From DAOMFB01 sp963801475 (GTDB taxonomy: Bacteria; Acidobacteriota; Thermoanaerobaculia; UBA5066), in assembly GCA_963801475.1 (NCBI GenBank), contig CAWDEX010000002.1, forward strand, positions 1 to 64,000: a stretch of 64,000 nucleotides of DNA, written 5' to 3'. The notes under the pieces are model-generated. The model was not told the origin of the DNA. It saw nothing but the letters and a program-made list of their open reading frames with translations, and made no database searches. This document shows positions 29,706 through 38,131 of this stretch, one piece after another. Made by a program: the position numbers and the translations under genes. Each line of letters opens with the position of its first letter. The first letter of the stretch is position 1.

Positions 29706-30551
29706 ATGCGGTTCCTCAGTTACCTGCGACGCAACAAGCAACTCGTAGTGGGCTTGGCCATCCTGATCGGTCTGACCCTCTTTGCCACCCTTGGCCGAAT
29801 ACTCTGGGACGTCAGCAAGGCCTATCCCCTTGCTGCGCCGGTCAACAAGCCCCCCTCGTTACAATATCCCTTTGGCACAGACAGCCAGGGCCGCGACCTC
29901 CTGGCTGCGGCCATCCAGGGCATATACCTCACCTCCCGCATCGGCGTTACGGCCGGCATCATCGGCCTCTCTTTTGGCGTGTTTCTGGGGTTCGTGGCGG
30001 CTTATTATGGCGGGTTCGTCGACACAGTTATTCGCTGGGTGGTCGATGTGTTACTCACCGTTCCCGGGTTGTTGGTTTTGGTGGTCATTGCCTCCACGCT
30101 CCAGAGAGCCATGTCCGTAGCCGGGATGTCGCTCGTGGTGGCGCTGCTGGCCTGGATGTGGCCCACGCGAACAATCCGCGCCCAAGTTCTAACGATGCGA
30201 GAACGGGCCTTTGTTCGAGTGGCCAAGCTGTCGGGCGCCAGCGATCTGTCGATCATCTTCGGTGAGCTCCTGCCCAACCTCCTTCCCTACCTAGGGGCGT
30301 CCCTGGTTGGGTCCGTAACGGGAGCGATCTTTGCTTCGCTGGGCCTGGAGGCGCTGGGCCTTGGGCCGATGCGTGAGCCGACTCTGGGCATGACGATTTA
30401 CTGGATGATGTTCTACTCTGCCTTTGTACGTGGCATGTGGTGGTGGATTATGGTCCCGGTGATGATTATCCTGCTCATCTTTGTCGGGTTGTTCCTTGTC
30501 TCCGCTGGGCTCGATGAATTGGCCAACCCGCGGCTACGGAGGAAGGTATGA
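29706..30551 (+). CDS. Oligopeptide ABC transporter permease, DppC/OppC type
   Basis: Second permease, intact, 281 residues. ATG 29706 follows GGGAGGAGCTGAC. It starts MRFLSYLRRNKQLVVGLAIL. The family marker YPFGTDSQGRDLLAAAIQGI is present, followed by membrane helices and the EAA-like loop RERAFVRVAKLSGASDLSII. The C terminus LVSAGLDELANPRLRRKV is standard for DppC. Its stop overlaps the next start (ATGA), indicating translational coupling with the ATPase gene. Confidence 0.92.
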   Translation: MRFLSYLRRNKQLVVGLAILIGLTLFATLGRILWDVSKAYPLAAPVNKPPSLQYPFGTDSQGRDLLAAAIQGIYLTSRIGVTAGIIGLSFGVFLGFVAAYYGGFVDTVIRWVVDVLLTVPGLLVLVVIASTLQRAMSVAGMSLVVALLAWMWPTRTIRAQVLTMRERAFVRVAKLSGASDLSIIFGELLPNLLPYLGASLVGSVTGAIFASLGLEALGLGPMREPTLGMTIYWMMFYSAFVRGMWWWIMVPVMIILLIFVGLFLVSAGLDELANPRLRRKV

Positions 30552-31514
30552 GCGACCCGTTTTTGGAGGTCAAGGACCTTCAGGTCTACTATGGCACGGA
30601 TGCGGGAGTCGTCAAGGCCATCGACGGCGTCAGCTTTAGCCTGGATCGTGGTGTGAAGCTTGGACTGGTGGGCGAATCGGGTTGCGGCAAGACCACCATG
30701 GCCATGGCCTTTATGCGGTTGATCAAACCTCCCGGGCGCATCGAGGGCGGGCACGTGTTTTTGGAGGGCGTGGACCTTGCGACCATCTCGGAGGAAGAGA
30801 TTCGCAAGATGCGCATGACCCAGATCAGCCTGATACCCCAGGGCGCCATGAACTCGCTCAACCCTGTCGCTCGGGTCCGCGACCAGATCATCGATGGCAT
30901 GCGCAATCACGACGTCAGACTGACCAAGCGTCAGTTCATGGAGCGAGTCTATCCAGGTGCTCGACTCGGTCGACCTAGACCACCACGTGGCCGAGACGTA
31001 TCCGCACGAGCTCAGCGGCGGCATGAAACAACGTGTCTGTGCCGCCATCGCCATCTGCATGCATCCCAAACTGATCATTGCGGATGAACCCACCAGTGCC
31101 CTCGATGTCGTGGTCCAGAGACAGGTCATGCAAACGATTGGCCGCCTGCAGAAGGAGATGGGCGTATCGATGATCCTGATTGGCCATGATATGGGCTTGA
31201 TGGCCCAATCGGTGGACCGCCTGGCGATCATGTACGCCGGCAAGCTGGCCGAGATCGGCCAGGTAGAGGAGATCTTTGACCAGCCCAGGCATCCTTACAC
31301 GCGTCTGCTGATCAGTACCCTTCCGACGCTGGGACACAAGGGTGAGTTCAGCGGCATCCCGGGCATCACCCCCTCGTTACTGGAACCCCCGCCCGGGTGC
31401 CTATTCAGTCCGCGGTGTCCGGAGGCCGCGCCCATCTGTTCTGAAGTCGGCCCCGCCTTGTGCGAAGTGAGTGCCGGCCACTGGGTAGCTTGCCATGCGA
31501 ACGAGGTGAAGTGA
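30548..31514 (+). CDS. Oligopeptide ABC transporter ATPase, DppD/OppD type (one frameshift)
   Basis: Cytoplasmic ATPase. Walker A is GLVGESGCGKTTMA, the Q loop is ISLIPQGAMNSLNPV, the signature is ELSGGMKQRV, Walker B is LIIADEPTSALD, and the switch His is in LIGHDMGL. The C-terminal oligopeptide/dipeptide domain reads HPYTRLLISTLPTLG, and its Cys residues in GCLFSPRCPEAAPICSE are those that often bind an iron-sulfur cluster in this family. The frame changes near 30953 (TATCAG becomes TATCCAG), between MERVY and VLDSVDLDHHVAETY. About 321 residues. It overlaps genes on both sides by 1-4 bases. Confidence 0.9.
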
Positions 31515-32576
31515 TGACAACGCTCCTCGCACTCGACCGCGTGACCAAGGTTTATGGAGAGGGACTGCTAAAGAGGAGAGCCACCGTAGCCCTCGAAGAC
31601 AACTATGTCTCCATCGGTGGATCCAATCCCACGATCCTGGCTATTGCCGGAGAGAGTGGCAGTGGCAAGACCACCATGGGCATGCTCCTTTTGGGCTTTA
31701 TCGGCCCCACCAGTGGCAGGGTGTTGTTCAAGGGGCAGGATCTTTGGCAAGCGCCCAAGCCGGTCTGGCGCGAATTCCGCCGCGAAGTACAGGCTATCTT
31801 TCAGGACCCTTTTGAGGTCTATAACCCGTTCTACAAAATCGACCACGTCCTGACCTTGCCGCTCAGGAACTTTGGTCTGGCCAAATCCCGCGCCGAGGAA
31901 CGGGACATCATCGAAAAAGCTCTCACCCGCATGGGCTTGAGGCCCGAGGAGACCTTGGGGCGCTATCCACACCAGTTGAGTGGCGGCCAGCGCCAGAGAA
32001 TAACCGTTGCTCGGGCGCTGCTGCTGGACCCGAAAGTCATTATTGCCGATGAGCCGGTATCGATGATCGACGCCTCTTTGCGGGCGACAGTGCTCAAGAG
32101 CCTGCAACAGCTCAAGAACGAGATGGGCATCTCCATCCTCTATGTTACTCATGACCTGGCCACAGCCTATCACATCAGCGAGGACATCATGATCCTTTAC
32201 CAAGGGTCTGTGGCCGAGGCGGGTGATGTGGATAGCGTGATCACGGGATCCCAAACATCCCTACACCCGTTTGCTGGTGAGTTCGATTCCCTGGCCCGAC
32301 CCCCATCGCAGATGGAGCGAGGGTGGGGAGGCCAGTCGCGCGCGAGCTATGGGCCTGGAATTCCATGGCTGCAAGTTTGCGCCTCGTTGCCCGGATGCCT
32401 TCGATCTCTGTTGGCAGGCCCCACCGCCTCTTTACCGCACCAGTGATTCGCGTGCTGCTGCCTGTCACCTGTATCGGGAAAGCGCCGAGTTGGACAAGAG
32501 CGACATTGGGCTCGTATTGCAAGGCCGTGCTGGGAACAAGGGCCAGCGAGCCGAGCCTGCCCCAGAGGCATCATGA
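31514..32576 (+). CDS. Oligopeptide ABC transporter ATPase, DppF/OppF type (one frameshift)
   Basis: Partner ATPase. It starts MTTLLALDRVTKVYGEGLLK. Walker A is AGESGSGKTTMGM, the Q loop is IFQDPFEVYNPFY, the signature is QLSGGQRQRI, Walker B is VIIADEPVSMID and the switch is YVTHDLATAYH. The frame changes near 32250 (an extra G before GATCCC). The correct tail is HPYTRLLVSSIPWPDPHR and the Cys-rich CKFAPRCPDAFDLCWQ, ending at the TGA 32574-32576. About 353 residues. Its stop overlaps the next ATG by 4 bases (ATGA), tying the following radical SAM gene to this operon. Confidence 0.9.
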
Positions 32577-34243
32577 GCGAGAGAGGCACGGCACCTGGGC
32601 CATCTCGTCGCGGGCCCGCTGTTGGGCAGGATTTAGATAAGGATCGAGGCGCCCCCTCGGAGCCTCGACCCAATGACCTCTGCCCCTGCGGCAGCGGGAA
32701 AAAGTACAGATACTGCTGTGGGCGGCCTCAGAAAGCCTCCCCAGCCCAAGTTCTGTATATTCATCCATCGAAACAGGGATTGACGCTAAAGAATGATGCC
32801 CTGCCCATGGGGAGGCCCTATGGGTTGATGCCGATGGGCGTGACAGGCTTGGTGAATGTACTGCGCCAGGATGGCATCACGGTCAGGGGCATCAACTTGC
32901 CCCTCGAGCAGGCCCTCAACCATTCCTTCGATCTCCGCAAGTGGCTGGCCGGCCAGCCTGCGGCGCAGGTCATCCTCCTCGACCTGCACTGGTACGAGCA
33001 CTCTTTTGGCGCTATCGACATTGCCCGCGTGAGTCACGAGGTACGACCCGAGATTTGGACTGTATTGGGAGGGCTGACCGCCTCGGCCTTCGCACGGGAG
33101 ATCCTGGAAAGCCACCCCGCGGTGGACTTGATCGTGCGCGGTGACGCCGAGCAACCTCTGCTACAGCTCGTCAGGTATCTCCTGAAACATCCGCGTAACG
33201 AGGTCAGTGGCGCGGACCTGCAGAACATCGCCAATCTCTCCTACAGGGCCGGCGGTGAGATCGTTGAGGCTCCTCTGGCCTACTGCGCCACCGACGAGGA
33301 CCTTGATCGCCTGGATTTGGTCGATCTAGGCTTTCTGGAGCATGAACGACACTATTGTGCCACCCAATATGTGTTCACCGGTCTTCTCGCAGAGCGAGAC
33401 TTGCCGACGATTTCGGGACACTGGTTATGCATCGCCCGGGGTTGCCGCTATGAGTGTTCTTTCTGCGGTGGGTGTCGTTCCGCCCACCGGGCGTTGGCAG
33501 GCCGGACCAAGGTGGTGACCCGTTCGGCTGCTCGTGTCGCCGATGACTTGACGCGGTTGGCGGCCAAAGGGGTGCTCCAGGCATGCCTCTCCCACGACTT
33601 GAGCGCGTTGGGGGAGGATTATTGGCTGGCGCTTTTTGCCGAGATGGATGAGCTGGACATCAAGATTGGGCTCTATAACGAGTTCTTCCAGTTGCCTAGC
33701 GCCGCGTTCATCGAGGGGTTTGCCCGACGGGCCAGGCCGCTACATAGCTGCGTAGCCTTTAGCCCTCTCTCCGGCTCTGAAGCGGTGCGCAGGCTGAATG
33801 GAAAGCGCTACTCGAACGAGCGCTTTTTCCATGCCCTTGACCTCTGCAAGCGGCATGGTCTTCCCGTCCTGGTCTACTTTTCTCTCAACCTGCCTGGCGA
33901 GAATGAGCAAACGCTGGACGAGACCTTGGCCATGGCCGGCCGTATATGCGCCGAGTATCCGGCGCATCTGCTTCGTATACTCGATACATTGCACACACTA
34001 GACCCCCATTCGCCGATGAGTCGGAAGCCGGAGCGCTTTGGTATCCAAACGAGTATGGTCACCTTTGCAGATTACTACCAATACTGCGCTATGACCTCCG
34101 TGGCCCACCCACAAGCCCGCTGGGGCGTGCACCGCGGTATCGGTGGCCCAGTCGGCGAATCGTACATCCGCATGGCGGAGCGGTGGGATGCCTTTGCGAA
34201 ACAACATGAACCTAGTGTGCTGCCGCTGCCAACGTCTTGGTAA
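32573..34243 (+). CDS. SEC-C / B12-binding-like / radical SAM protein coupled to the peptide transporter
   Basis: 556 residues and, unlike its neighbours, unbroken. Residues 31-50 (RPNDLCPCGSGKKYRYCCG) are a SEC-C zinc motif with Cys 37, 39, 48 and 49. Residues about 55-235 have the alternating fold of the B12-binding domains found before many radical SAM cores (ILLDLHWYEHSFGAIDIARV, WTVLGGLTASAFAREILE, DLIVRGDAEQPLL), but I see no exact DxHxxG cobalamin motif. The radical SAM core starts at RGCRYECSFCGGC with CX3CX2C at Cys 291, 295 and 298. It continues with KIGLYNEFFQLPSAAFIEGF and LPVLVYFSLNLPGENEQTLD. The 4-base overlap with the upstream ATPase gene argues for co-translation. A SEC-C motif on a radical SAM enzyme is uncommon. 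The substrate is unknown; modification of a transported or secreted peptide is one possibility. Confidence 0.85.
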   Translation: MSERGTAPGPSRRGPAVGQDLDKDRGAPSEPRPNDLCPCGSGKKYRYCCGRPQKASPAQVLYIHPSKQGLTLKNDALPMGRPYGLMPMGVTGLVNVLRQDGITVRGINLPLEQALNHSFDLRKWLAGQPAAQVILLDLHWYEHSFGAIDIARVSHEVRPEIWTVLGGLTASAFAREILESHPAVDLIVRGDAEQPLLQLVRYLLKHPRNEVSGADLQNIANLSYRAGGEIVEAPLAYCATDEDLDRLDLVDLGFLEHERHYCATQYVFTGLLAERDLPTISGHWLCIARGCRYECSFCGGCRSAHRALAGRTKVVTRSAARVADDLTRLAAKGVLQACLSHDLSALGEDYWLALFAEMDELDIKIGLYNEFFQLPSAAFIEGFARRARPLHSCVAFSPLSGSEAVRRLNGKRYSNERFFHALDLCKRHGLPVLVYFSLNLPGENEQTLDETLAMAGRICAEYPAHLLRILDTLHTLDPHSPMSRKPERFGIQTSMVTFADYYQYCAMTSVAHPQARWGVHRGIGGPVGESYIRMAERWDAFAKQHEPSVLPLPTSW

Positions 34244-34291
34244 GTGGGAGATTTCCGCCTCTTGCTTAAGCCCTGGCCGGGCCTGGTCGCA

Positions 34292-34320
34292 CACGCGCTG
34301 GAGTGAGTCGGCTTGTGACC
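34292..34320. repeat. Dispersed 29-bp repeat, second copy
   Basis: Identical over 29 bases, in the same orientation, to 25743-25771. Each copy lies 50-100 bp downstream of the last gene of a transcription unit. It contains no strong hairpin, and its role is unknown. Confidence 0.7.
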
Positions 34321-34324
34321 CATG

Positions 34325-34463
34325 ATTCCGAGAATTAGTGGTGATGAACACAGATTGAAGAGGATGAACACCGATAAGAAAAAGAGAATTATCCTTTTCC
34401 CATCTGTGTTCATCCTCTGCCATCGGTGTTTATCAGTGTGAGTTCTCGGAATCTACGGAAACG
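34325..34463. repeat. Hairpin repeat, GATGAACAC family, copy 2
   Basis: The left arm begins ATTCCGAGAATTAGTGGTGA and the right arm ends at 34452. The body is nearly identical to the reverse complement of the copy at 19461-19602. The 3' flank TCTCGGAATCTACGGAAACG parallels the flank TCTCGGAATCTAAGCAAACG there. It lies just upstream of the SDR gene. Confidence 0.8.
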
Positions 34464-34488
34464 CAGATACTTGGTAAGGAGGGCTGCC

Positions 34489-35241
34489 ATGCGCCTTAAA
34501 GACAGGGTCGCTATCGTCACCGGAGCGGGGTTTGGCATCGGGCGCGCCTGCGCCGTGCGCTTTGCCGAGGAGGGCGCCGATGTGGTCGTCGCCGCGCTGC
34601 ACGAGGAGAACGGCCGCGAGACGTGCGCCATGGTCGAAAAGGCCGGCCGCCGCGCGCTCCTCGTGCAGACCGACGTGCGCAAGCTGGACGATATCCAGCG
34701 CATGGTCGACCGCGCCATGGAGACCTACGGCAAGATCAATATCCTGGTCAGCAACGCGGGCGTGCAAAAGTTCACCCCCTTTATCGAGATCAGCGAAGAC
34801 GAGTTCGATTGGGTGGTCGATACCAACCTCAAGGGCGAGTTCTTTTGCGGGCAGCGCGTGGCCCGCGAGATGGTCAAGGCGGGCCAGGGCGGCGTGATCA
34901 TCAACATCGGCTCGGTGCAGTCCGAGGTGGGCGTCAACGGCCTGTCGCACTATGGCTCGACCAAGGGCGGCATCCGCATCCTGACCAAGGTCATGGCCCT
35001 GGAGCTGGCGCAATACGGCATCCGCGTCAACGGCATCGGCCCGGGCGCCATCCAGACCGGGATGATGAAGACGCTCAACGACGCGTCCTTCTCCGAGGCC
35101 GAGATGAAGGCCGCTATCCCCATCGGGCGCGTGGGCGACCCCCGCGAGATCGGGGATTGCGCGGTGTACCTGGCCTCCGATGAGTCCAGCTATTTCACGG
35201 GCACGATGGTCTACCCCGATGGGGGCTGGCTTATTCGCTAG
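34489..35241 (+). CDS. Short-chain dehydrogenase/reductase, classical SDR
   Basis: Intact, 250 residues. ATG 34489 follows GTAAGGAGGGCTGCC. It starts MRLKDRVAIVTGAGFGIGRA with the TGxxxGIG cofactor loop, then VQTDVRKLDDIQRMVDRA, the NAG motif in ILVSNAGVQKF, the catalytic Ser in NIGSVQSEV, and the YxxxK pair in SHYGSTKGG. It ends YFTGTMVYPDGGWLIR. It is most like glucose/ribitol-type dehydrogenases, but the substrate is uncertain. The next gene starts 11 bp after its stop with its own AGGAGG, so the two form a pair. Confidence 0.9.
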   Translation: MRLKDRVAIVTGAGFGIGRACAVRFAEEGADVVVAALHEENGRETCAMVEKAGRRALLVQTDVRKLDDIQRMVDRAMETYGKINILVSNAGVQKFTPFIEISEDEFDWVVDTNLKGEFFCGQRVAREMVKAGQGGVIINIGSVQSEVGVNGLSHYGSTKGGIRILTKVMALELAQYGIRVNGIGPGAIQTGMMKTLNDASFSEAEMKAAIPIGRVGDPREIGDCAVYLASDESSYFTGTMVYPDGGWLIR

Positions 35242-35252
35242 GAGGTGCGCCC

Positions 35253-36095
35253 ATGCTCGATGCGCCACGCGTCGTCTGCGGCAAGTCGGGGCCGCCGGCC
35301 AAGGAGATGGCTCGCCGTGCGCCTGCGCGACCTCCCTGTACGGCGGGCATCCTGCCCTCCCGACCCGCCCGACTCCCTCGTCCCCGCGTGGGATACCCAG
35401 CTCACCCTCACCTGCCTGCAGGGCCTGGTCAACCGCGAGTCGCCGCGCCTGTTCCTGGCGCAGGACCGCTACGACGAATTATGGCTCGCCTGGCTCGTGG
35501 AGCGAGGCGACGTGCGGCAGAGTGACCTGGCTCTCCCCGGACGAGGCGTTGGACCGCTTCGTCGGCGTCGCGAGCGGCCTGGTGATCATCGATCCCGCCA
35601 TCCCCGCCTCGATCAACGTGGCCACCATGCTGGCGGGGATCAGGGGTTGGCTGGTCGCCACGCCCGCGCTGGCCAGGTCCCCGCGCCTGGCCCAATGGGT
35701 CGCTACCACCGGCGCGCCCACGCTCGACCTGGCCGACCTCCAGTGGAAGAGCGACGCCGAGGCCTACCACTGCGTCTACGACCGCTATTTCGACGATCTC
35801 TCGCACGCCATGTGCGCCATGACCGATCCCTACGACCTGCCCTTCGCGACTACCTGGTCGAGTTCAAGGTCCCGCTTCTCTGGGTCAAGCACTCGGATAT
35901 CGAGATGTCGGCCAGGACCGGAGATGCCGCAGCGGAAGGGGCCGGCCCTGCGGAGGTGGGCTCCGAAGAGGCCCTGGCCGAAGAGATCCTCGATGCGCCT
36001 GCCGCCCAACATCCCTTGCCTCGGCTGGCCCTATGCCCCTCTGCGCGCCGACGAGGGGCTGGGCGAGCATCGCGGGGTGATCCTGGCCAACGAAG
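35253..36095 (+). CDS. GxGYxYP-family putative glycosidase, 3' end replaced at an apparent contig junction
   Basis: ATG 35253 follows GCTAGGAGGTGCGCCC. Read across frames: PAWDTQLTLTCLQGLVNRES and PRLFLAQDRYDELWLAWLVE match the GxGYxYP N-terminal domain. Next come GLVIIDPAIPASINVATMLA, the catalytic-domain start LGWPYAPLRADEGLGE and HRGVILANE. Shifts lie near 35320, 35525, 35845 and 35990. After about 36,095 the protein no longer resembles the family and runs into RRDPLPGKAARPN and a stop at 36148, a tail also present at 59409-59450 in the other half of the window. Only about 280 residues are therefore native. The expected remainder, several hundred residues, is missing. Confidence 0.65.
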
Positions 36096-36107
36096 AGTTC
36101 TCTGTTC
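36090..36107. other. Apparent junction between two genomes
   Basis: Upstream, the sequence encodes a CTG-rich, frameshifted Chloroflexota-like gene. From 36107 it matches a tail motif repeated 23 kb downstream, and all following genes are CTC-rich and unbroken. The exact base cannot be fixed by eye. Confidence 0.7.
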
Positions 36108-36247
36108 GCCGCGACCCGCTCCCCGGCAAGGCCGCGCGGCCGAACTGAGCGCCGAGCCGTTTTCGTGGAGGAGAACCCCGCAAGAGTCGCGCCGACGGCA
36201 AGCCTGCCGGGACGATCCTGCTGACTTCGCCGATCCGGACGGCGGCC

Positions 36248-38131
36248 GTGGCGGTCGCTTCGATCGTGCTCGCCGAGGTCGTCGCGATGGCGATCCTCCG
36301 GTTCGTGAAGCCCCTCCCGTTCTGGCCGGCGACGCTCAACGACGCCACGGTCCTGGCCGTCATCGTCGTGCCGGCGCTCTGGCTCCTCGTTTTTCGCCCC
36401 GTTACCCGGTTGGCGGAGATGCGGCGGCGGATCGTCCGGGAGATGGAGCGGCGAAAGCGCGAGATCGAGGCCCTCTACGCGGTCACGGCGGCCGGCACGC
36501 GCCAGCTCGACCTCGACCGGCTCCTTCCCGAGGTCGTGGACGTCGTGGCGCAGCTCTTCGACGCCGACGGCGGCTGGGCGGTCGTGCTCAGCCGGGACCC
36601 GTCCCGCGAGCCGCTGGTCGTCGGCGCTCGCGGCGTCCCGGCGCCGCTCCTCGCGCCCGAGATGACCCGGCTCTTCACGGACTGCCCGGACTGCCCCGGC
36701 TGCGTCCCCTTCTCCGGCCCGCCCGCCGAGGCCCAACTCGTCGCCGAATGCCTGCGCCTGCCGGCCAGCGCCTTCGAAGCGGCGGGCTTCCGGAAGCACC
36801 TCGCCATGCTCCTCTCGGACCGGGACGAGAGCCGGGTCCTCGTGAACCTCGTCTGGCGCATCCCGCGCGAGCACGACGCATCGGAGCGTTCGCTCCTCCG
36901 CGCGATCGCCGCACAGGTCGGCATCGCCGTCAGAAACGCCGCCCTCTACCAGGCGGAGCAGCGCGCCCGGGAGGCCGCCGACACGATGGCGTCGGCGAGC
37001 CTCGCGATGACCCGGAGCCTGGACCTCGACGCCGTCCTCGCGTCGCTCCTCGACCACCTCGGCCGCCTCGTCCCGTTCGACCGGGCCAAGGTGATGCTCC
37101 TCGAGGGCGAGTCGCGACTGAAGGTCCGGGCCATCTTCACGCCGTCGGGAAAGCTCGACTTCGGCGACCGCTCCTTCGACAGCTTCGACATCGCCGCGAA
37201 TGGGGCGGTCCACGAGGTCCTCTCCACCCGCAGGGGCATCTTCATCGGCGACACGCGCTCCCACCCGGAGTGGGGGCGGAGGATGAAGTCCGGGTTCGAG
37301 CGAAGCTGGCTCGGCGTGCCTCTTCTCTCCGGCGGAAAGGCCATCGGCCTCTACACGCTGGTGAAGGCCGAGGCCGGCTTCTTCACGCGGGAGCACATCC
37401 GGCTCGCGGAGGCACTCTCCGCCCCCGCTTCGGTCGCCGTTTCCAACGCCCGCCTCTTCGAGGCGCTGGGGACGAGCCGCAAGCGGCTCCAGGACCTGTC
37501 GCGCCAGCTCGTCGAGTTCCAGGAAAACGAGCTCCGGCGGATCGCGCGCGAGCTTCACGACGAATCCGGGCAGCTCCTCTCCTCGCTCAAAGTGGGCCTC
37601 CACCTTCTCCAGAACGACGCCGGGCGGCCCGAGGCGGTCTTTTCGCGGGCGGAGGATCTGAAGCGCCTCGCCGACCATGTGCAGGAGGGCCTGCACGGAC
37701 TCGCGAGCGACCTGCGGCCGGCCACGCTCGACCATCTCGGGCTTCTTCCCGCCCTGGACGAGCTGGCCGCGACGCTCTCGGAGAGCGGCCGCCCGACCGT
37801 CCACCTCGAGACGACGGCGCTGGCCGGAACGCGCCTCGCGCCCGACCTGGAGACGACCCTCTACCGGATCGCCCAGGAAGCTCTCCGGAACGCCGTCCGG
37901 CACTCCCGGGCGCGGCAGGTGAGCCTCGTCCTCGAGAAGCGCGGCGACCACATCCTCATGATCGTGGAGGACGACGGCCGCGGCTTCGACGTCGAGGCCG
38001 CGAGCCGGACCGGGCGCCTCGGCCTTCTCGGCATCCGCGAGCGCGCCGAAATGTTCGGCGGTACCCTGCTCGTCGAGAGCAGCCCGGGCTCGGGCACGAC
38101 GCTCGTCGTGGAGATACCGCATGTCGCTTAG
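36248..38131 (+). CDS. NarL-family sensor histidine kinase with two GAF domains and a Cys cluster
   Basis: The frame is open from 36149, but GTG 36248 is its only usual start codon, and it falls inside the first hydrophobic helix. The true start may therefore lie upstream, near GGAGGAGAA at 36166. From the GTG: helix 1 about 1-20, helix 2 about 32-50, then a coiled coil (RRIVREMERRKREIEALYAV). GAF 1 is about 75-230 and carries TDCPDCPGC with Cys 146, 149 and 152; GAF 2 is about 245-395. The HisKA_3 box is RRIARELHDESGQLLSSLK with His 437. The ATPase is DDGRGFDVEAAS plus GRLGLLGIRERAEMFGGTL. The stop overlaps the regulator start by 11 bases. The Cys triplet could bind a metal or sense redox state, which would suit the copper genes downstream (inference). 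Confidence 0.88.
   Translation: MAVASIVLAEVVAMAILRFVKPLPFWPATLNDATVLAVIVVPALWLLVFRPVTRLAEMRRRIVREMERRKREIEALYAVTAAGTRQLDLDRLLPEVVDVVAQLFDADGGWAVVLSRDPSREPLVVGARGVPAPLLAPEMTRLFTDCPDCPGCVPFSGPPAEAQLVAECLRLPASAFEAAGFRKHLAMLLSDRDESRVLVNLVWRIPREHDASERSLLRAIAAQVGIAVRNAALYQAEQRAREAADTMASASLAMTRSLDLDAVLASLLDHLGRLVPFDRAKVMLLEGESRLKVRAIFTPSGKLDFGDRSFDSFDIAANGAVHEVLSTRRGIFIGDTRSHPEWGRRMKSGFERSWLGVPLLSGGKAIGLYTLVKAEAGFFTREHIRLAEALSAPASVAVSNARLFEALGTSRKRLQDLSRQLVEFQENELRRIARELHDESGQLLSSLKVGLHLLQNDAGRPEAVFSRAEDLKRLADHVQEGLHGLASDLRPATLDHLGLLPALDELAATLSESGRPTVHLETTALAGTRLAPDLETTLYRIAQEALRNAVRHSRARQVSLVLEKRGDHILMIVEDDGRGFDVEAASRTGRLGLLGIRERAEMFGGTLLVESSPGSGTTLVVEIPHVA

Noticed and set aside
1..36095. Programmed frameshifting as the cause of the many broken frames
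   Set aside because: The breaks occur in unrelated housekeeping and catabolic genes, at varied positions, without a common slippery sequence plus downstream structure. Sequence error is simpler.
35885..38122. 745-codon minus-strand open frame over the NarL-type kinase
   Set aside because: Composition-driven shadow rich in Arg, Glu and Gly. It also crosses the proposed contig junction.
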